From the NCBI GenBank assembly GCA_963693365.1, contig CAVNZM010000013.1, forward strand, positions 6,820,001 through 6,884,000: DNA of 64,000 bases. Direction: 5' to 3'. Every line of letters starts with the position of its first letter. Positions within the stretch are counted from its first letter, which is position 1. Position numbers and translations under genes: made by a program. Shown one piece after another: positions 13,808-24,660 of the stretch. Origin of the DNA: Amoebidium appalachense (Eukaryota > Ichthyosporea). The notes below the pieces were generated by a model. It saw only the letters and a list, made by a program, of their open reading frames with translations. It did no database searches and was not told the DNA's origin.

Positions 13808-16800
13808 ATGTTCAGAGAGAGCCAGGAAGAGTTTGAAGATGACCTGTTGCGGGCACTGGATGCCGACCCGCAGCAGGTCCTGCAAGCCCACCCGTTTCTG
13901 CAGGCCATGTTGGCCCCACCACCCCCACCCCCACCCCCTCCCCGACCTCCCCCCCGCCCCCGCCCCCATCAACCACCCCGATGACCCCCAGATCATCGCC
14001 ATGCCCGCAGAGGGCAACTGGCGGCTGCGTTCCCGTGTCGATGACATGCAGGCACGGGGACTGGGTGTACGTGGTCACACCCTCGAGTACCAACCCCTGC
14101 GCACCCTTGACGTCACCGAGTTCCCCCAGTTCTTTGCAGCCATGCTGTTCGATGCCATTGCCCGTGCAGATGTGCAGGCGGGGGACATGCTGATTGTGCG
14201 TATCATCAGCCTGCACGTGCAGGCCAACGGTGTGGACAACCAGGTGGGGGATGACGGCAACCCCAATGCCGATGTGACCAACCGTCGTGTGTTTACGGCC
14301 GGCCCCATGGACGTGTTCAATGGTGATGTCAACGCCGTGGTGCTCAAGCTGATGGAGAACATACGTCAACGTACCCAGAGTGCAGCCGAGACCTTCATGG
14401 ACGGCAGATCCAGCGTGCATCTGACAGTGGCCCGGCCCAAGGACATGGTGAGGAGGGGGGCCTGCGGCACCCTGTCCACCACCACGGGGGTGAATGCACG
14501 GTGGCTGCAGGATCTGGTGGAGGCCAAGGCCGTGGTGGATGTGACCGCCCTGGTGCAGGATGCCTGCACCACCGACGACCCACAGGTGACCGGGGAGACC
14601 TGCCTGGACCATCAGCAGCTTCACGGCTTTGCCTACGGCCCCAACTGTGCCCAGCTGTGCCTGGTGTACTGCATGGTGATGTGGCTCAAGAAGGCTGCCA
14701 ATGGCAACGAGCAGGCCAACCTACCCACCGAGCACACACGCAAGGCGCTGGGCAAGGGGGGCAACCTCATGGATCGCAAGGACCACCACGTGCTGTGCCA
14801 CCTGCTGACCCCGGGGGATGTGCTGGGGGTGGGCAACGTCGTCAGATCTTCCGGTTGTGGGGTGTGCAACCTGCTGATGCCCCCACCCAACTACCGTGCC
14901 TCCTTCCAGGACCGTTACCTGCGGAGACTGGTGAGGGCAACCCGTGTGCTGTGGGCCAAGTACGACCTGCCCGTGCCTGCAGAGGACGGCCTGACGGTGG
15001 ATGAGCTGGATGCAGCCGTGGATGCCCTCAACACGGCCATTGCCGAGCAGCCCGAGTCCGTCACCCGCCTGCGGCTGGTGGTGGTGGACATGGACAGCAA
15101 GGGCAGGGTGCTACGCCGGTACGGGGACCTGAGCACGGCCCTGCCCCCCTCCAAGCTGTGCACCATGTACTTGGCCCACTCCCAGAAGCTGGGGCACTTC
15201 ACGGCCATCACCTCGAGTGTCAGCACGGCCATCGAGCGCCTGCGGCACGACAACCACACGGGGGAGGCACGTCGGAGCCTCAGCACCTGCTTCCACTGCA
15301 ACCAGACCGTGCAAGCCAAGAACATGGGGGTGCACCGTTGTGTGAACCGGTGTGAGAACTGTGGATCAAAGGGGGACCGCAACGACCAGGCCAACGCCTG
15401 TGTGTGGACCCCCGAGCGCCGTCTGCAGCTTGCACGGGCAGGGGAGGAGGCATGGCCTTACCGTTGTGACGACTGCTGTGGTCTCTTCCCTTCAGCCAAG
15501 TGCATGGCCAACCACAGCACCAGGCTCAAGGGGGTGGGGGCCAGGGCCGACGGCCGGCAACAATCCTTCTGTGACACCGTGTTCTGGTGCCGGCTGGCCA
15601 CGTGCACCCACGGTCTGCAGGGGTACCGGGTGTTTGGCAGTGGGGATGATGCCCGTAGGGTGTGTGTTTCGGGCAACCCTGCCGGCCGGTTCATCTACAA
15701 GTTCAAGTACGCCAGCGTGTGCCGGCTACGTCGGCTGCACACCGCCCAGGAGCAAGGGGGGTACGATGCAGGTGCAGATGCCGGCGCCAACGACGAGGGG
15801 GAGGGCTGGGGCTGGGGCACGGACACGGAGGAGGAGGACTCGGATGCCGAGGGTGCCGACTCAGACCCCCCACCCAGCCTTGCCGACTCGTCGGACGACG
15901 AAGGTGACGATGATGACAACGGCGATGGCATCGACCTCATGCAGATGTCTGAGGGGGAGGGGGATGACGGGGGTCAGCACGGGGGCAAGAAGAAGGACGA
16001 CACGTGGACACAGCACCTGTGCACCGACTACGACTGCAAGGGGTGTGGGGGGTACATGCCCGGCAACCACACGTGCCTCATACGCAGCAAGCGTGACCAG
16101 CGACGTGTGTACATGTGCACGCACACGGATGCAGACGGCACGGCGTGCGACAGGGTGGCATGCTACTCCAACGAGCATGGGCAGGGGGAGGAGGGGGAGG
16201 AGGGGGAGGGGGAGGGGGAGGGGTCACCTGCACGGCAGAGGGCCAGGGTGGATGGTGCCGACGGCAGGGTGGGTGCACACGTGTGCAAACGGCACGTGCC
16301 CGACGACGATGGCAGCAGGGGGCCGTGGAAGCAGACCCGACAGCCCATCAGGGACATCGTGCTGGACTTCGAGACCATGCCCGTGCCTGCCCCCGACCAC
16401 ACGGCCGAAAACCCCCACTTCATCCACATCGTGTACCTTGCAGTGGCCATGTACGTCGAGCCAATGGACGGCCAGCCCTCAACCCCCATCGTCTTCTGGC
16501 CGGAGGACTCTGCCGACGGCAAGAACGGGTGGGATGTGCTGCTGGAGGACCACCACCACGTGATTGACAAGGTGGTGGCATGGCTGTTCGACACACCAGC
16601 CCATGCCGGTGGCCGGGTGTACTGCCACAACGGCAGTGGCTTTGACTTCCACTTTGTGACCAAGAGGGTGGTGGGCAGCCAGGACTACGTGTACGTGCCC
16701 ATCATGGCCAACAGCAAGATCAAGTCCTGCCGTATACGCCACTACGTCAAGAATGCCGGTGCACCAGCAGCCCCCGTGCCCATGCGGGTGGATGGTGATG

Positions 16801-19463
16801 GTGATGGTGATGGTGATGGTGCCGATGGCCATGGCCATGGCCACGATGGCAATGGCCATGGTGATGGCCATGGTGATGGCCATGGTGATGGCCATGGTGA
16901 TGGCCATGGTGATGTGCAGCAGGCAGCAGCAGCAGCAGGCACCGGCCGGAAGAGGAGGCACGGGGGGCAGAGGGGGGACGGCAGCCGCACGACGGTGGTG
17001 GAGCTGACGTTCGTGGACACCCTCAACTTCCTCACCATGTCGCTGTCGGACGCTGGCAAGGCCATGGGGTGCCAGGAGACGAAGGGCCACTTCCCCCACC
17101 ATGCAGCCACCTTTGCCAACTTCAAGGCCGGCCACATCCCCTTCCCCGGGCCCGAGGACTTTGGGGCCCAGGACATGAAGCCCAAGCAGCATGCTGCCTT
17201 CATGCAGTGGTGGCGGGAGGAGCAGGCACGGCTGCAGGGGCAGGCACCGGCGGGCACGTGCTACGACATTGCCCAGCAGTGCGAGGACTACTGTGTCAAG
17301 GATGTGGTGCTGCTGCAGCAGGTGGTCAAGGCCTTCATGTCGAAACTCATCGAGCTGACGGGCATCGACCCCTTCACGTGCGTCACCCTTGCTTCCCTCG
17401 CCATGCACTTCTGGATCACGCAGGCCATGCCCAAGGACGTGGCCGTGATGCGTGACCAGACCATGGGCAACGTGAACAGCAGCAAGAAGGAGCAGGAGTA
17501 CATCGACTACGTCACCCACGGCCTGGGGGTGGGGCCAGACGACGTTGCACGGCACGTGGCCACCGGGTACGACCCCCACGGCAGGGCCACGGCCGATGCC
17601 AAGGCCACCCACGACGACGGCACGTGCACCCACTACTTCTTCCACGGGTGTGTGTTCCATGGGTGCCCCGACTGCAACAGGCACGAGGATCTGACGATGA
17701 GGGTGGTGAAGAGGCCGGCCAGGGAGGCCTACGACAGCACCATGGCCCACGAGAGGTACATCCGTGCCCAGGGGCACAAGGTGCAGAGCATGTGGGAGTG
17801 CAGGTGGGACAGGCTGAGGCAGAGCCCCGAGGTCAAGGCTGCCCTTGCAGCACAGGCGGCACGGAGGGAGGGCACCGGCAGGGTGGCCCCCGTGCCCACG
17901 GGCCCGGTGCAGTTCCGTGATGCCTTCTTTGGTGGCCGTACGGAGGTCATCACCCGTCACATCGAGGTCAAGGAGGAGGACTGGCCGGAGGCCGGGCTCA
18001 AGTACGTCGACGTCACCTCCCTCTACCCGTACGTGATGATTGACAAGTACATGCCGGTGGGCAAGTCACAGTGGTTCACGTCACTGCCCATCAAGACGGA
18101 GGACCACCCCACGGCCATCGTCACGGATGCCCAGGTGCTGAAGGACTCGGAGAGGCTCGACAAGACGTGCCGTATGACCCCCGGCTCCCCCCAGGCCAGG
18201 ACCAAGGGGTACTTTGGTGTTGCACGTGTGAGGGCGCTCCCCCCCAAGGACCTGTTCATCCCCGTGCTGCCTGTGCGTATGACGGGTGCCCAGGGGTACG
18301 ACAAGCTGGGCTTTGTGCTGTGCCGGGCCTGCAGCAGCAAGGAGGAGGCCCGGGCCACCTGCATGGACGAGGACGGCAACCCCAGGGTACGTGAGCACAC
18401 ACTGTGCACACACACGGACGAGGAGAGGGCACTGGTGGGCACGTGGACGACGGAGGAGCTGAAGGTGGCCGTGCGTGATGGGTACACCATCCTCGACGTG
18501 TACGACGTGGTGCACTTCAAGAAACGCACCAAGAACCTCTTCCGGAAGTACGTGCAGACGTTCCTGAAGGTGAAGCTCACCAGCACCACCGTAGATCCGG
18601 CCGACATCCCCGCCCTCGTGCACCTGTTCAAGGAACACTACGGCATCACGGTGGCCGCCCACGAGTTCGAGCCCAACCCGGCCCTGCGTACCATCAGCAA
18701 GCTGTTTCTGAACAGCCTCTGGGGCAAGCTGGTGCAGAGGGCAGGGCTGGACACCATCGAGTTTGTCGACGACGTCGACAGGCTGAGGCTGCTGGTGACG
18801 AACCCCAACCTGCTGGTGCTCGACGTCGAGCCCATCGGTGAGCAGAGGGTGGCCATCAAGTACCGGCCCAAGAAGGAGACGGCCCCACCCCCCTCCTACG
18901 CCAACATTGCCATCGGCACGTTCGTGACGGCCCATGCCCGGCTGCACCTGTACGGGGCCCTCCGGTCCCTCTCCCCCCAGCAGGTGGTGTACATGGACAC
19001 CGACTCCATCGTCTACCACTACGACAGCAGGGTGCCCCACCTCAGCCACAACATCGACTCCACCAACGGGGACTTGCTGGGCAACTGGAAGAACGAGACG
19101 TCGACACCCATCGTCGAGTTTGTGGGGGTGGCCCCCAAGACGTATGCCTACCGCACCCAGGACGGCAAGACCGACGTGAAGGTCAAGGGCATCACCCTGT
19201 CCCGCCGGGCGGCCGACATGGTGAACCTCCCCAGCCTGCGCATGCTGGTGCACGGCGAGCTGCCGAGTGTGAGCGTCACCAACCACCGGCTGCTGCGGGA
19301 GCCCGTGCCCGGGGTCCCCCACAACTACCACCTGGCCAGCAAGGACCAGCGCAAGACACAGTCGGGGGCGTTCGACAAGAGGGGGGTGTTCGAGGCGGCC
19401 GACGGCAGTGTACGCAGCTACCCCATCGGGTGGGCGGCACCGGAGGGGAACCTGCAGTTTTGA
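13808..19463 (+). CDS. polB: protein-primed DNA polymerase B, giant Polinton form (frame break near the N-terminus)
   Basis: Replicative polymerase of the element. In the long frame (counted from 13833, 1876 residues) the exonuclease motifs are DFET at 845, NGSGFD at 933-938 and YCVKD at 1153-1157. The polymerase motifs are DVTSLYP at 1393-1399, NSLWG at 1627-1631 and YMDTDS at 1720-1725, all intact. The N-terminal third has an H-F-x-x-I element (about 455) followed by CFHC (486-489) and further Cys/His clusters, as in other Polinton polymerases, plus acidic inserts. A DG/HGDG repeat (16792-16912) lies between ExoII and ExoIII. The most natural start is ATG 13808, whose frame encodes a good N-terminus but hits TGA at 13981; the frame changes in the C-rich tract 13915-13975. 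This is either a real one-base indel or a sequencing error. The long frame itself has no ATG until 13839. Confidence 0.95.
16792..16912 (+). repeat. in-frame GATGGT / GGCCATGGTGAT minisatellite inside polB
   Basis: First GATGGT units (Asp-Gly), then five 12-bp GGCCATGGTGAT units (Gly-His-Gly-Asp) keep the polymerase frame open. They fall between exonuclease motifs II and III, probably forming a flexible loop. All units are multiples of three, so length change would be tolerated. Confidence 0.85.
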
Positions 19464-19567
19464 GTGGGGGGAGGGGTAGGGGGGAGGGAGGGGGGTCAGT
19501 TAGGAGGTAGTCTAGCAGTGGAAAATTATGTGGTGTGTTTGTTAACTTAGCATTAGAAGAAAGAAAA

Positions 19568-19804
19568 ATGGGGTGCAGAGTGCACGGGCAGGGGGGTCAC
19601 CGGCAGAAGAGGAAAAAGATGGTGTTTTTAGGCATACACCACGTGCACCGTATGCACGAGGGGAGGCAGCCAATAAATTCAGAGCTTAATGCAAAACCAA
19701 GCATGTCCAATGTGTCCTTCGGCAAAAGCAACACCAACACCGGAACCATACACGTGTACAAGGGCGGGAGGCTTGGCAAAAAGAGCAGGCACCAGCACAT
19801 ATAA
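19568..19804 (+). CDS. small basic protein of unknown function
   Basis: A 78-aa frame beginning at the ATG at 19568, between the polymerase and the VLTF3-like gene and on the same strand. The product is rich in Lys, Arg and His, with a basic patch GHRQKRKK near the start and GGRLGKKSRHQHI at the end. No known domain is recognised. A DNA-binding or virion-core role would fit the charge, but nothing proves it is translated. Confidence 0.4.
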   Translation: MGCRVHGQGGHRQKRKKMVFLGIHHVHRMHEGRQPINSELNAKPSMSNVSFGKSNTNTGTIHVYKGGRLGKKSRHQHI

Positions 19805-19925
19805 AAGGCACACACGTGTGCACAGACACGTCACTTTTTTCCAACACAAAAACAGTCAACATCACGAATTAGGTGAACTTCGGCCGAAACACACACACAC
19901 ACACACACACTGACACGGAAAAAAA

Positions 19926-20810
19926 ATGGACGAAGACACGTTGCTAAGTATGGTGGCCAACACCACGGACCCTGAGAAGCTGCTAGACCTGTGCCCCTTC
20001 CTCTACGACATGTACTGCAACACCACCACACAGCCACGGCCACGGCCACAGACACAAGGGTGCTGGTGGGCATACTGCAAGGAGAGGGAGACGTGCACGG
20101 GGGAACACGACGAATACGAGCACGACGGAGGGGACCAGGAGTACGTGTACGAGGAGGGGGGAGGGAGGGGGGAGGGGGAGGGGGAGGAGGAGGAGGAGGA
20201 GGACTGGGTGTACGACGGGAGGGGGTGGGAGGGCAGCGACGGGGAGGGGAGGAAGACGTATGAGGGGTGCACGGCCTTCTGGGACAGAAAGAGGTCACAG
20301 CCATACAGACACATTAACCACTTCAAGCAGCTGCTGCAGTCGGTGCAGGGCCTGAATGCGAGTATGGGTGACATGCAGGAGGGGGTGGTGGCAGCATTCA
20401 GGGGCGTGCAAGGCATAGAGAACGCCGACCAGGCAAGGAGGGTGCTGAGACAGAACAAACTCACCCAACACTACACACGCGTGCCTTACATACTTAACAG
20501 GTTGTACGGGCACCCCCTCCCCAGGTTTACGTGCGAGCAGTTGGAGGTCTTGACGGGCATGTTTAAGTTTTGCTTGTCGTGGCACCGGAGACACAAGGAG
20601 GACACACGGAAGAACTTTGTGGGGTACCCCTTCCTGTTGGTGAAAATGGTAGGGTTAGTGCGTGGTATGGACGCGGGAGTAATAGCCAGGCTGGTGCCCA
20701 CGGTCAAAAGCAAAGTGACTAGAGTAAAGAGCGATAGGGTGTGGGCACGGCTGGAGAGGGACCTTAAAAACTACCACATGCTAGTGGAACATAACATGTT
20801 CTGCCTGTAG
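19926..20810 (+). CDS. VLTF3-like late transcription factor
   Basis: Predicted 294-aa protein. After a Cys-containing N-terminus and a strongly acidic, Gly/Glu-rich linker (about residues 55-100), the C-terminal half has the landmarks of poxvirus VLTF3/A2-type late transcription factors as conserved in nucleocytoplasmic large DNA viruses. These are YRHINHF (about 127), HYTRVPYILNRLYG (about 181-194), and RKNFVGYPFLLVKM (about 228-241). This order matches my recollection of algal and amoebal virus VLTF3 homologues. The family acts with viral or host RNA polymerase II-like enzymes at late promoters. Here it would be expected to switch on the capsid block that runs toward it from the right. Assigned from motif pattern only; no search was possible. 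Confidence 0.8.
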   Translation: MDEDTLLSMVANTTDPEKLLDLCPFLYDMYCNTTTQPRPRPQTQGCWWAYCKERETCTGEHDEYEHDGGDQEYVYEEGGGRGEGEGEEEEEEDWVYDGRGWEGSDGEGRKTYEGCTAFWDRKRSQPYRHINHFKQLLQSVQGLNASMGDMQEGVVAAFRGVQGIENADQARRVLRQNKLTQHYTRVPYILNRLYGHPLPRFTCEQLEVLTGMFKFCLSWHRRHKEDTRKNFVGYPFLLVKMVGLVRGMDAGVIARLVPTVKSKVTRVKSDRVWARLERDLKNYHMLVEHNMFCL

Positions 20811-20942
20811 GCGGGTAGCCAGGTGCTACCTGCTCTGCATTTAGAGACAACACTGTGCACAATAGAATGGGGTTGTGGCAGGCGTGGGGTGGTAGTGGGG
20901 GTGTGCCAGCACGTGCCCACACTACCGTCGACCCGCCCAGGT

Positions 20943-21134
20943 TTATTTGAACACCACAGGTGCCGTACGAATGGGTCTGTTGGCGTTGACGCCGGACAGT
21001 TTTACGGTGTAGGCCAGGGGACGTTGCCGAAAGTCCCGTATGGTGGACACGTCCATGACATTCAGGTTGTTGTTCTGTTCCGGGAAGATAAACGGCCTCT
21101 TGCGTGTGGGGGGCCCGCCAGGGTTGAGCTCCAT
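20943..21134 (-). CDS. small virion-block protein, unknown
   Basis: A 63-aa frame, last in the leftward capsid block and 39 bp from the next gene upstream. It has no recognised domain. The composition is ordinary (not repeat-derived), with an N-terminal Pro/Arg stretch and a C-terminal beta-like LAYTVKLSGVNA segment. Tight packing with the capsid block suggests a minor structural protein. Confidence 0.6.
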   Translation of the reverse strand: MELNPGGPPTRKRPFIFPEQNNNLNVMDVSTIRDFRQRPLAYTVKLSGVNANRPIRTAPVVFK

Positions 21135-21173
21135 GATGGTGCTGCAGGCTGTTTACACTAGCACACACAATAT

Positions 21174-21395
21174 TTAAAAGTTTTGGAAGGAGCTCTGGTC
21201 GGCGGCCACGGGCCACGGTGTGTAGGTGGGGGGTCTGGGCCTCATGGTCCCCCCTGGCCCCTCGACGACGTTGCCCGGGCCGTAGAACGGGCGGGTCTGT
21301 GGTGCGGGTCGGGCGCGGTAGGGTAGGGGTACGGGGAGGGGTGCCAGCGTGTGGGGCAAAGCGTGCATGCGCATGTGCTCGGTGCTGTGTGCCAT
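21174..21395 (-). CDS. small proline-rich protein, unknown
   Basis: A 73-aa frame in the leftward block, between the 63-aa gene and the 930-aa Pro-rich gene, with gaps of about 30-40 bp on both sides. It is Pro-, Arg- and His-rich with no recognised domain. Support comes from its place in the gene array. Confidence 0.55.
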   Translation of the reverse strand: MAHSTEHMRMHALPHTLAPLPVPLPYRARPAPQTRPFYGPGNVVEGPGGTMRPRPPTYTPWPVAADQSSFQNF

Positions 21396-21426
21396 GTCTG
21401 CCGCCGCTGCTGCCTAATGACGTAGA

Positions 21427-24219
21427 TTATTTGCCGGCACCCTTCTTCCTCTTCTTCTTCTCCTTGCTGGCTGTCTTGGTGCGGTACACGCCACGGGCAG
21501 ACTTAGGGACCGGGCCACCCTCGACATACCCAGCGGCATGGCTGGCCGGCACAACCCCTTGCCTGTGCACGTGTGCACGCACGTGCGGGTGGTGTGGGTG
21601 CATGGGCATGTCCCCCCTCCCGTAGTTGGCATGATGGTCACGGTGCACGGCCGCTGCCAGCCCAGGGGTGGCTGTGGGTGAAGGGGCACCGGTGGGGGTG
21701 GGCACGGGGAAGCTCGGACCATGTGGCCACGTGGGGGTGCCTGTGGGGGTGGGGTGAGCAGTAGCCGTGGCTGTTGGCGTGTACGGTAGGCGTGGTACGC
21801 CAGTGTTGTTACCTTTGGTAGCAACCTTCAGCATGTGCAGAGCTACCCCCTTTGCTACCTTCTGGAGTTCTCCGAGGGTGTCACGGTTCCCCAACACGGC
21901 CTCTTGCAGGTTCGGGCCACCGCCACCAACACCGCCGTCAGCAATAGCCGGCGGGCCACCGTCACCATGGTGGCCCCTTACCACGTTGCCCAGAAGCTGG
22001 CGTGCTGCCCCCATGAACACCCCCCTCACGTAGGAGGCCACGGCAGGGTGGTCCCACCCCGTCTGGTCCTCCCTCACCCGCCTTGTGAACTCCTCCGGGC
22101 TCTCCCGCCCGAGCATGTCGAGGTGTTCCCGCAACCCCTGCCAAAAGGGACTCAGCACCCCCTCCTCGTCGGGTCGGGCGGGGGACGTGGGGGGTCTCCA
22201 CACGGCGGCAGCACCCCCTGTTTGCGAGACCGCCCTCTTGGTGCTTGGGTACGTCGTCACGTCACCGTCATAGCCGATGGCTGCTGGGGTGGGGCTGGGG
22301 CTGGGGCTGGGGGTGGGCGTGGTGGTGGTGGTGGTGGGGCCGTCAATACCGAGGGGCAGGTCTGAAAGCTTCCCCCCTCGCACACGGTACTCATACAGGG
22401 CCTGCCTCGAGGCCTTGGGCTCTTCCTTCTTGAGTCCCCAAGCTACGAATTTGATGGCTTGGTACGGGGCGAAACCCTGCAGAGCTTGATAATACTCGGG
22501 GTGTTTGTCCAACAACTCTTTCTCAAAGTCCCACATGGGCTCCTGGAACTCGTAATTGGCTGGTGCCAGAGCGTTTGCGACGTCCAAGAGCGTGACGTTG
22601 GACAAGGGTAGTTTCATTTTCCACACATCCAGCTCGTTGGTGGGCGTCGGTGTAGGTGTGACTGTGGGGTGGGCCTGGGACTCGGGCGTTGGGGGCGCAG
22701 GCACGAGGGGGAAGGCTTCGGCCCAAATTTGCAACGGCCACCCGCCAGACTTTGGCGGCCGTGGGGGTATCATGGCCGGCGGGTCGGGTCCACGGTAGGC
22801 AGGAGACTGGGGGTATGGTGTTGGTGCCGGTTGTAGTGGTGGGGGGAAGGGTATGGCCGGGGCAGTCGGCCTCCGCCGTGGCCCGTTACGACCCATGGGC
22901 AGGCCGGTACCGTTCCCTTTGGCGGGCGACTGTGGCGGGGGCTGAACCGTCTGCGGTGGGAAGGGTATGGGTGGTCCGTCCGGCTTGGCCGGCAGGTGGG
23001 GGGCCATGGGGGTCTGTGTGTTGAGCTCCGGGGGGAAGGGTACGGGGGTGGCCGGTTCCTTGGGTGCCTTCCAATACAAGGACTCTGGCGGGGTGGGCAT
23101 GGTGGGACCGGTCATATGGGGTGCCAAGACCCCCACATGGAGTGGGGAGGGGCGGTTGGGGTCGTTGCCGGCCAGGGTAACCGGCCGTGGACGTGGCCAG
23201 GCACTGGTCGTTGGCTCATCGTCGTCGTCGTCGTCATCGGGAGGCGTGTGTAGAGGTTGTACCGGGGCTTCGGTGGGTCCGTGGGCTACCGCAGGCTCCA
23301 CTGGCACAACGTCGACGTGCTTGCTTGCCACGGCCACCGGCCCGGGCAGTGACCCAGGACGGGTTGTGCTGGTCCGTGTCACCGGCAGACCGGTGCCTTT
23401 CCCTTTGCCGGGCAGCCTCGACCGGTCTGGCTTGGACGTCGGAAGGGGCCGGCCCGTCGAGGGGGGAAAGGGTATGGGTGGACCGTTGGGCTTGGCCGGC
23501 AGGTGGGGTGCCGTGGGAGTCTGGGGGTCAAGCTCTGGGGGGAAGGCCACGGGGACACGGGCCGGGGGAGGCACCTCCCATTTCAGGGACTCTGGCGGGG
23601 TGGGCATGGTGGGGCCGGCCACATGGGGCGCCAGGGGCCCGAAGGAGGGTGCGGGCTCGTTATGGGGCCGGCGGCGTGGTGCGTTTGGGGCAGGGGTTTT
23701 GGGCGGTGGAGGTGGCTTGGGAGGTGGGGGGTACGGTATGGCCGGAGCCCGGCCCGGGGGTGTGGCCGGGACAGGTGGGGGGAGGGGTGGGGTCGGCAGG
23801 GGGGCCACGTCGGGCAAGGGGGGCGGAGGTGCCCTAGGTCTGTTCCACACGTACGTGCTACCGTACTTGTCACCCAAGTGCTCATAGCCAGGGTGGTAGG
23901 CTACGTCTACCTTCACCACCTCCGGCAACCGACCACCCCACCGCTCCAGTGGCTGGTTGGGGTCCAGATATGTGTGGGCCTTCTTGAAAAATGCCTCAAC
24001 CCCACCCCTGACCAACACCTTGTAGCTATGTCGGAGTAGTGAAAGTTTGGGAGTCCCAAAGTACCCAACGGTGGTCTCCCGCCACTTGCCTGAATGCACG
24101 TCTTCCGGGTACTGGTACTTGACAGTGTACCTGCCCAGGGGCCAAACCCTACTCGTCTCAGAGTCCAAGTCATCAGCGTGCCCACGAGGCTGCTGCACGT
24201 TGGGGGACATGGTGGACAC
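21427..24219 (-). CDS. large proline-rich putative virion protein (930 aa)
   Basis: The N-terminal 130 residues look globular (WPLGRYTVKYQYP; YGSTYVWNRP). They are followed by several hundred residues of Pro-rich sequence and then a second, more ordinary region, with a Lys-rich C-terminus ([12 protein letters not shown]). A block of about 70 residues containing APHxxGPTMPTPPESL and LPAKPxGPPIPFPP occurs twice. Acidic DDDDDDD follows the first copy. It sits between small genes of the capsid block, so a tegument- or core-like structural role is plausible. No family is recognised. A start nine bases downstream (24210) is equally possible. Confidence 0.65.
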   Translation of the reverse strand: MSTMSPNVQQPRGHADDLDSETSRVWPLGRYTVKYQYPEDVHSGKWRETTVGYFGTPKLSLLRHSYKVLVRGGVEAFFKKAHTYLDPNQPLERWGGRLPEVVKVDVAYHPGYEHLGDKYGSTYVWNRPRAPPPPLPDVAPLPTPPLPPPVPATPPGRAPAIPYPPPPKPPPPPKTPAPNAPRRRPHNEPAPSFGPLAPHVAGPTMPTPPESLKWEVPPPARVPVAFPPELDPQTPTAPHLPAKPNGPPIPFPPSTGRPLPTSKPDRSRLPGKGKGTGLPVTRTSTTRPGSLPGPVAVASKHVDVVPVEPAVAHGPTEAPVQPLHTPPDDDDDDDEPTTSAWPRPRPVTLAGNDPNRPSPLHVGVLAPHMTGPTMPTPPESLYWKAPKEPATPVPFPPELNTQTPMAPHLPAKPDGPPIPFPPQTVQPPPQSPAKGNGTGLPMGRNGPRRRPTAPAIPFPPPLQPAPTPYPQSPAYRGPDPPAMIPPRPPKSGGWPLQIWAEAFPLVPAPPTPESQAHPTVTPTPTPTNELDVWKMKLPLSNVTLLDVANALAPANYEFQEPMWDFEKELLDKHPEYYQALQGFAPYQAIKFVAWGLKKEEPKASRQALYEYRVRGGKLSDLPLGIDGPTTTTTTPTPSPSPSPTPAAIGYDGDVTTYPSTKRAVSQTGGAAAVWRPPTSPARPDEEGVLSPFWQGLREHLDMLGRESPEEFTRRVREDQTGWDHPAVASYVRGVFMGAARQLLGNVVRGHHGDGGPPAIADGGVGGGGPNLQEAVLGNRDTLGELQKVAKGVALHMLKVATKGNNTGVPRLPYTPTATATAHPTPTGTPTWPHGPSFPVPTPTGAPSPTATPGLAAAVHRDHHANYGRGDMPMHPHHPHVRAHVHRQGVVPASHAAGYVEGGPVPKSARGVYRTKTASKEKKKRKKGAGK

Positions 24220-24243
24220 GGTGTTGTTGTAAACTGGTGTTTA

Positions 24244-24621
24244 TTATTTCGCAGCGTACTGCGCCATGGGTTGCCGGGCAAAGCTGCCCTGGGGGTCACT
24301 GCTGTGCCCCACCCTCACGGGCGTAAAGTCGACATAGTAGGACTTGCTGTTGAGGGGGAGCCCCCTGCTGCCCAGACCGCTCCTGCCGGGCATGGAGGGC
24401 ACGTGGTTGTCGGTGGGCAGGTTGTTGAAGGTCGGCAGCCGGCTGAAGGGCACACCGTAAACGCCGGCCTGGAAGGCGGCGTCCGTGTGCCGTGCCCGGT
24501 AGGGGGCCGCATAGGCAGCCTCGTACTCGGCCTCGGGTGCCAGCTTGTAGCCGTACACGGCCGCCTGCGTGGGTGTGGGCGCCAGTGGAATACCGTTGAC
24601 GTTGGCCATGGCCGCGTTCAT
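24244..24621 (-). CDS. putative minor virion protein, Ala/Tyr-rich
   Basis: About 125 aa from the ATG at 24621 (an ATG 18 bases upstream is also in frame). It lies 39 bp downstream of the major capsid gene and 24 bp before the 930-aa gene on the same strand. Features include repeated Tyr-Ala patches (YEAAYAAPYRARH) and a C-terminal SYYVDFTPVRVGHSS. No domain is recognised; its position beside the capsid gene suggests a capsid cement or minor protein. Confidence 0.6.
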   Translation of the reverse strand: MNAAMANVNGIPLAPTPTQAAVYGYKLAPEAEYEAAYAAPYRARHTDAAFQAGVYGVPFSRLPTFNNLPTDNHVPSMPGRSGLGSRGLPLNSKSYYVDFTPVRVGHSSDPQGSFARQPMAQYAAK

Positions 24622-24660
24622 ACTTGCTAGGTGGCCCACACAATTTGCACCTTTGAGTTA

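Noticed and set aside
16479-17960. 493-residue minus-strand frame opposite the polymerase, and similar ones at 18081-19331 and 13812-14624
   Set aside because: GC-rich third positions leave antisense frames open; the sense strand carries all the conserved polymerase motifs.
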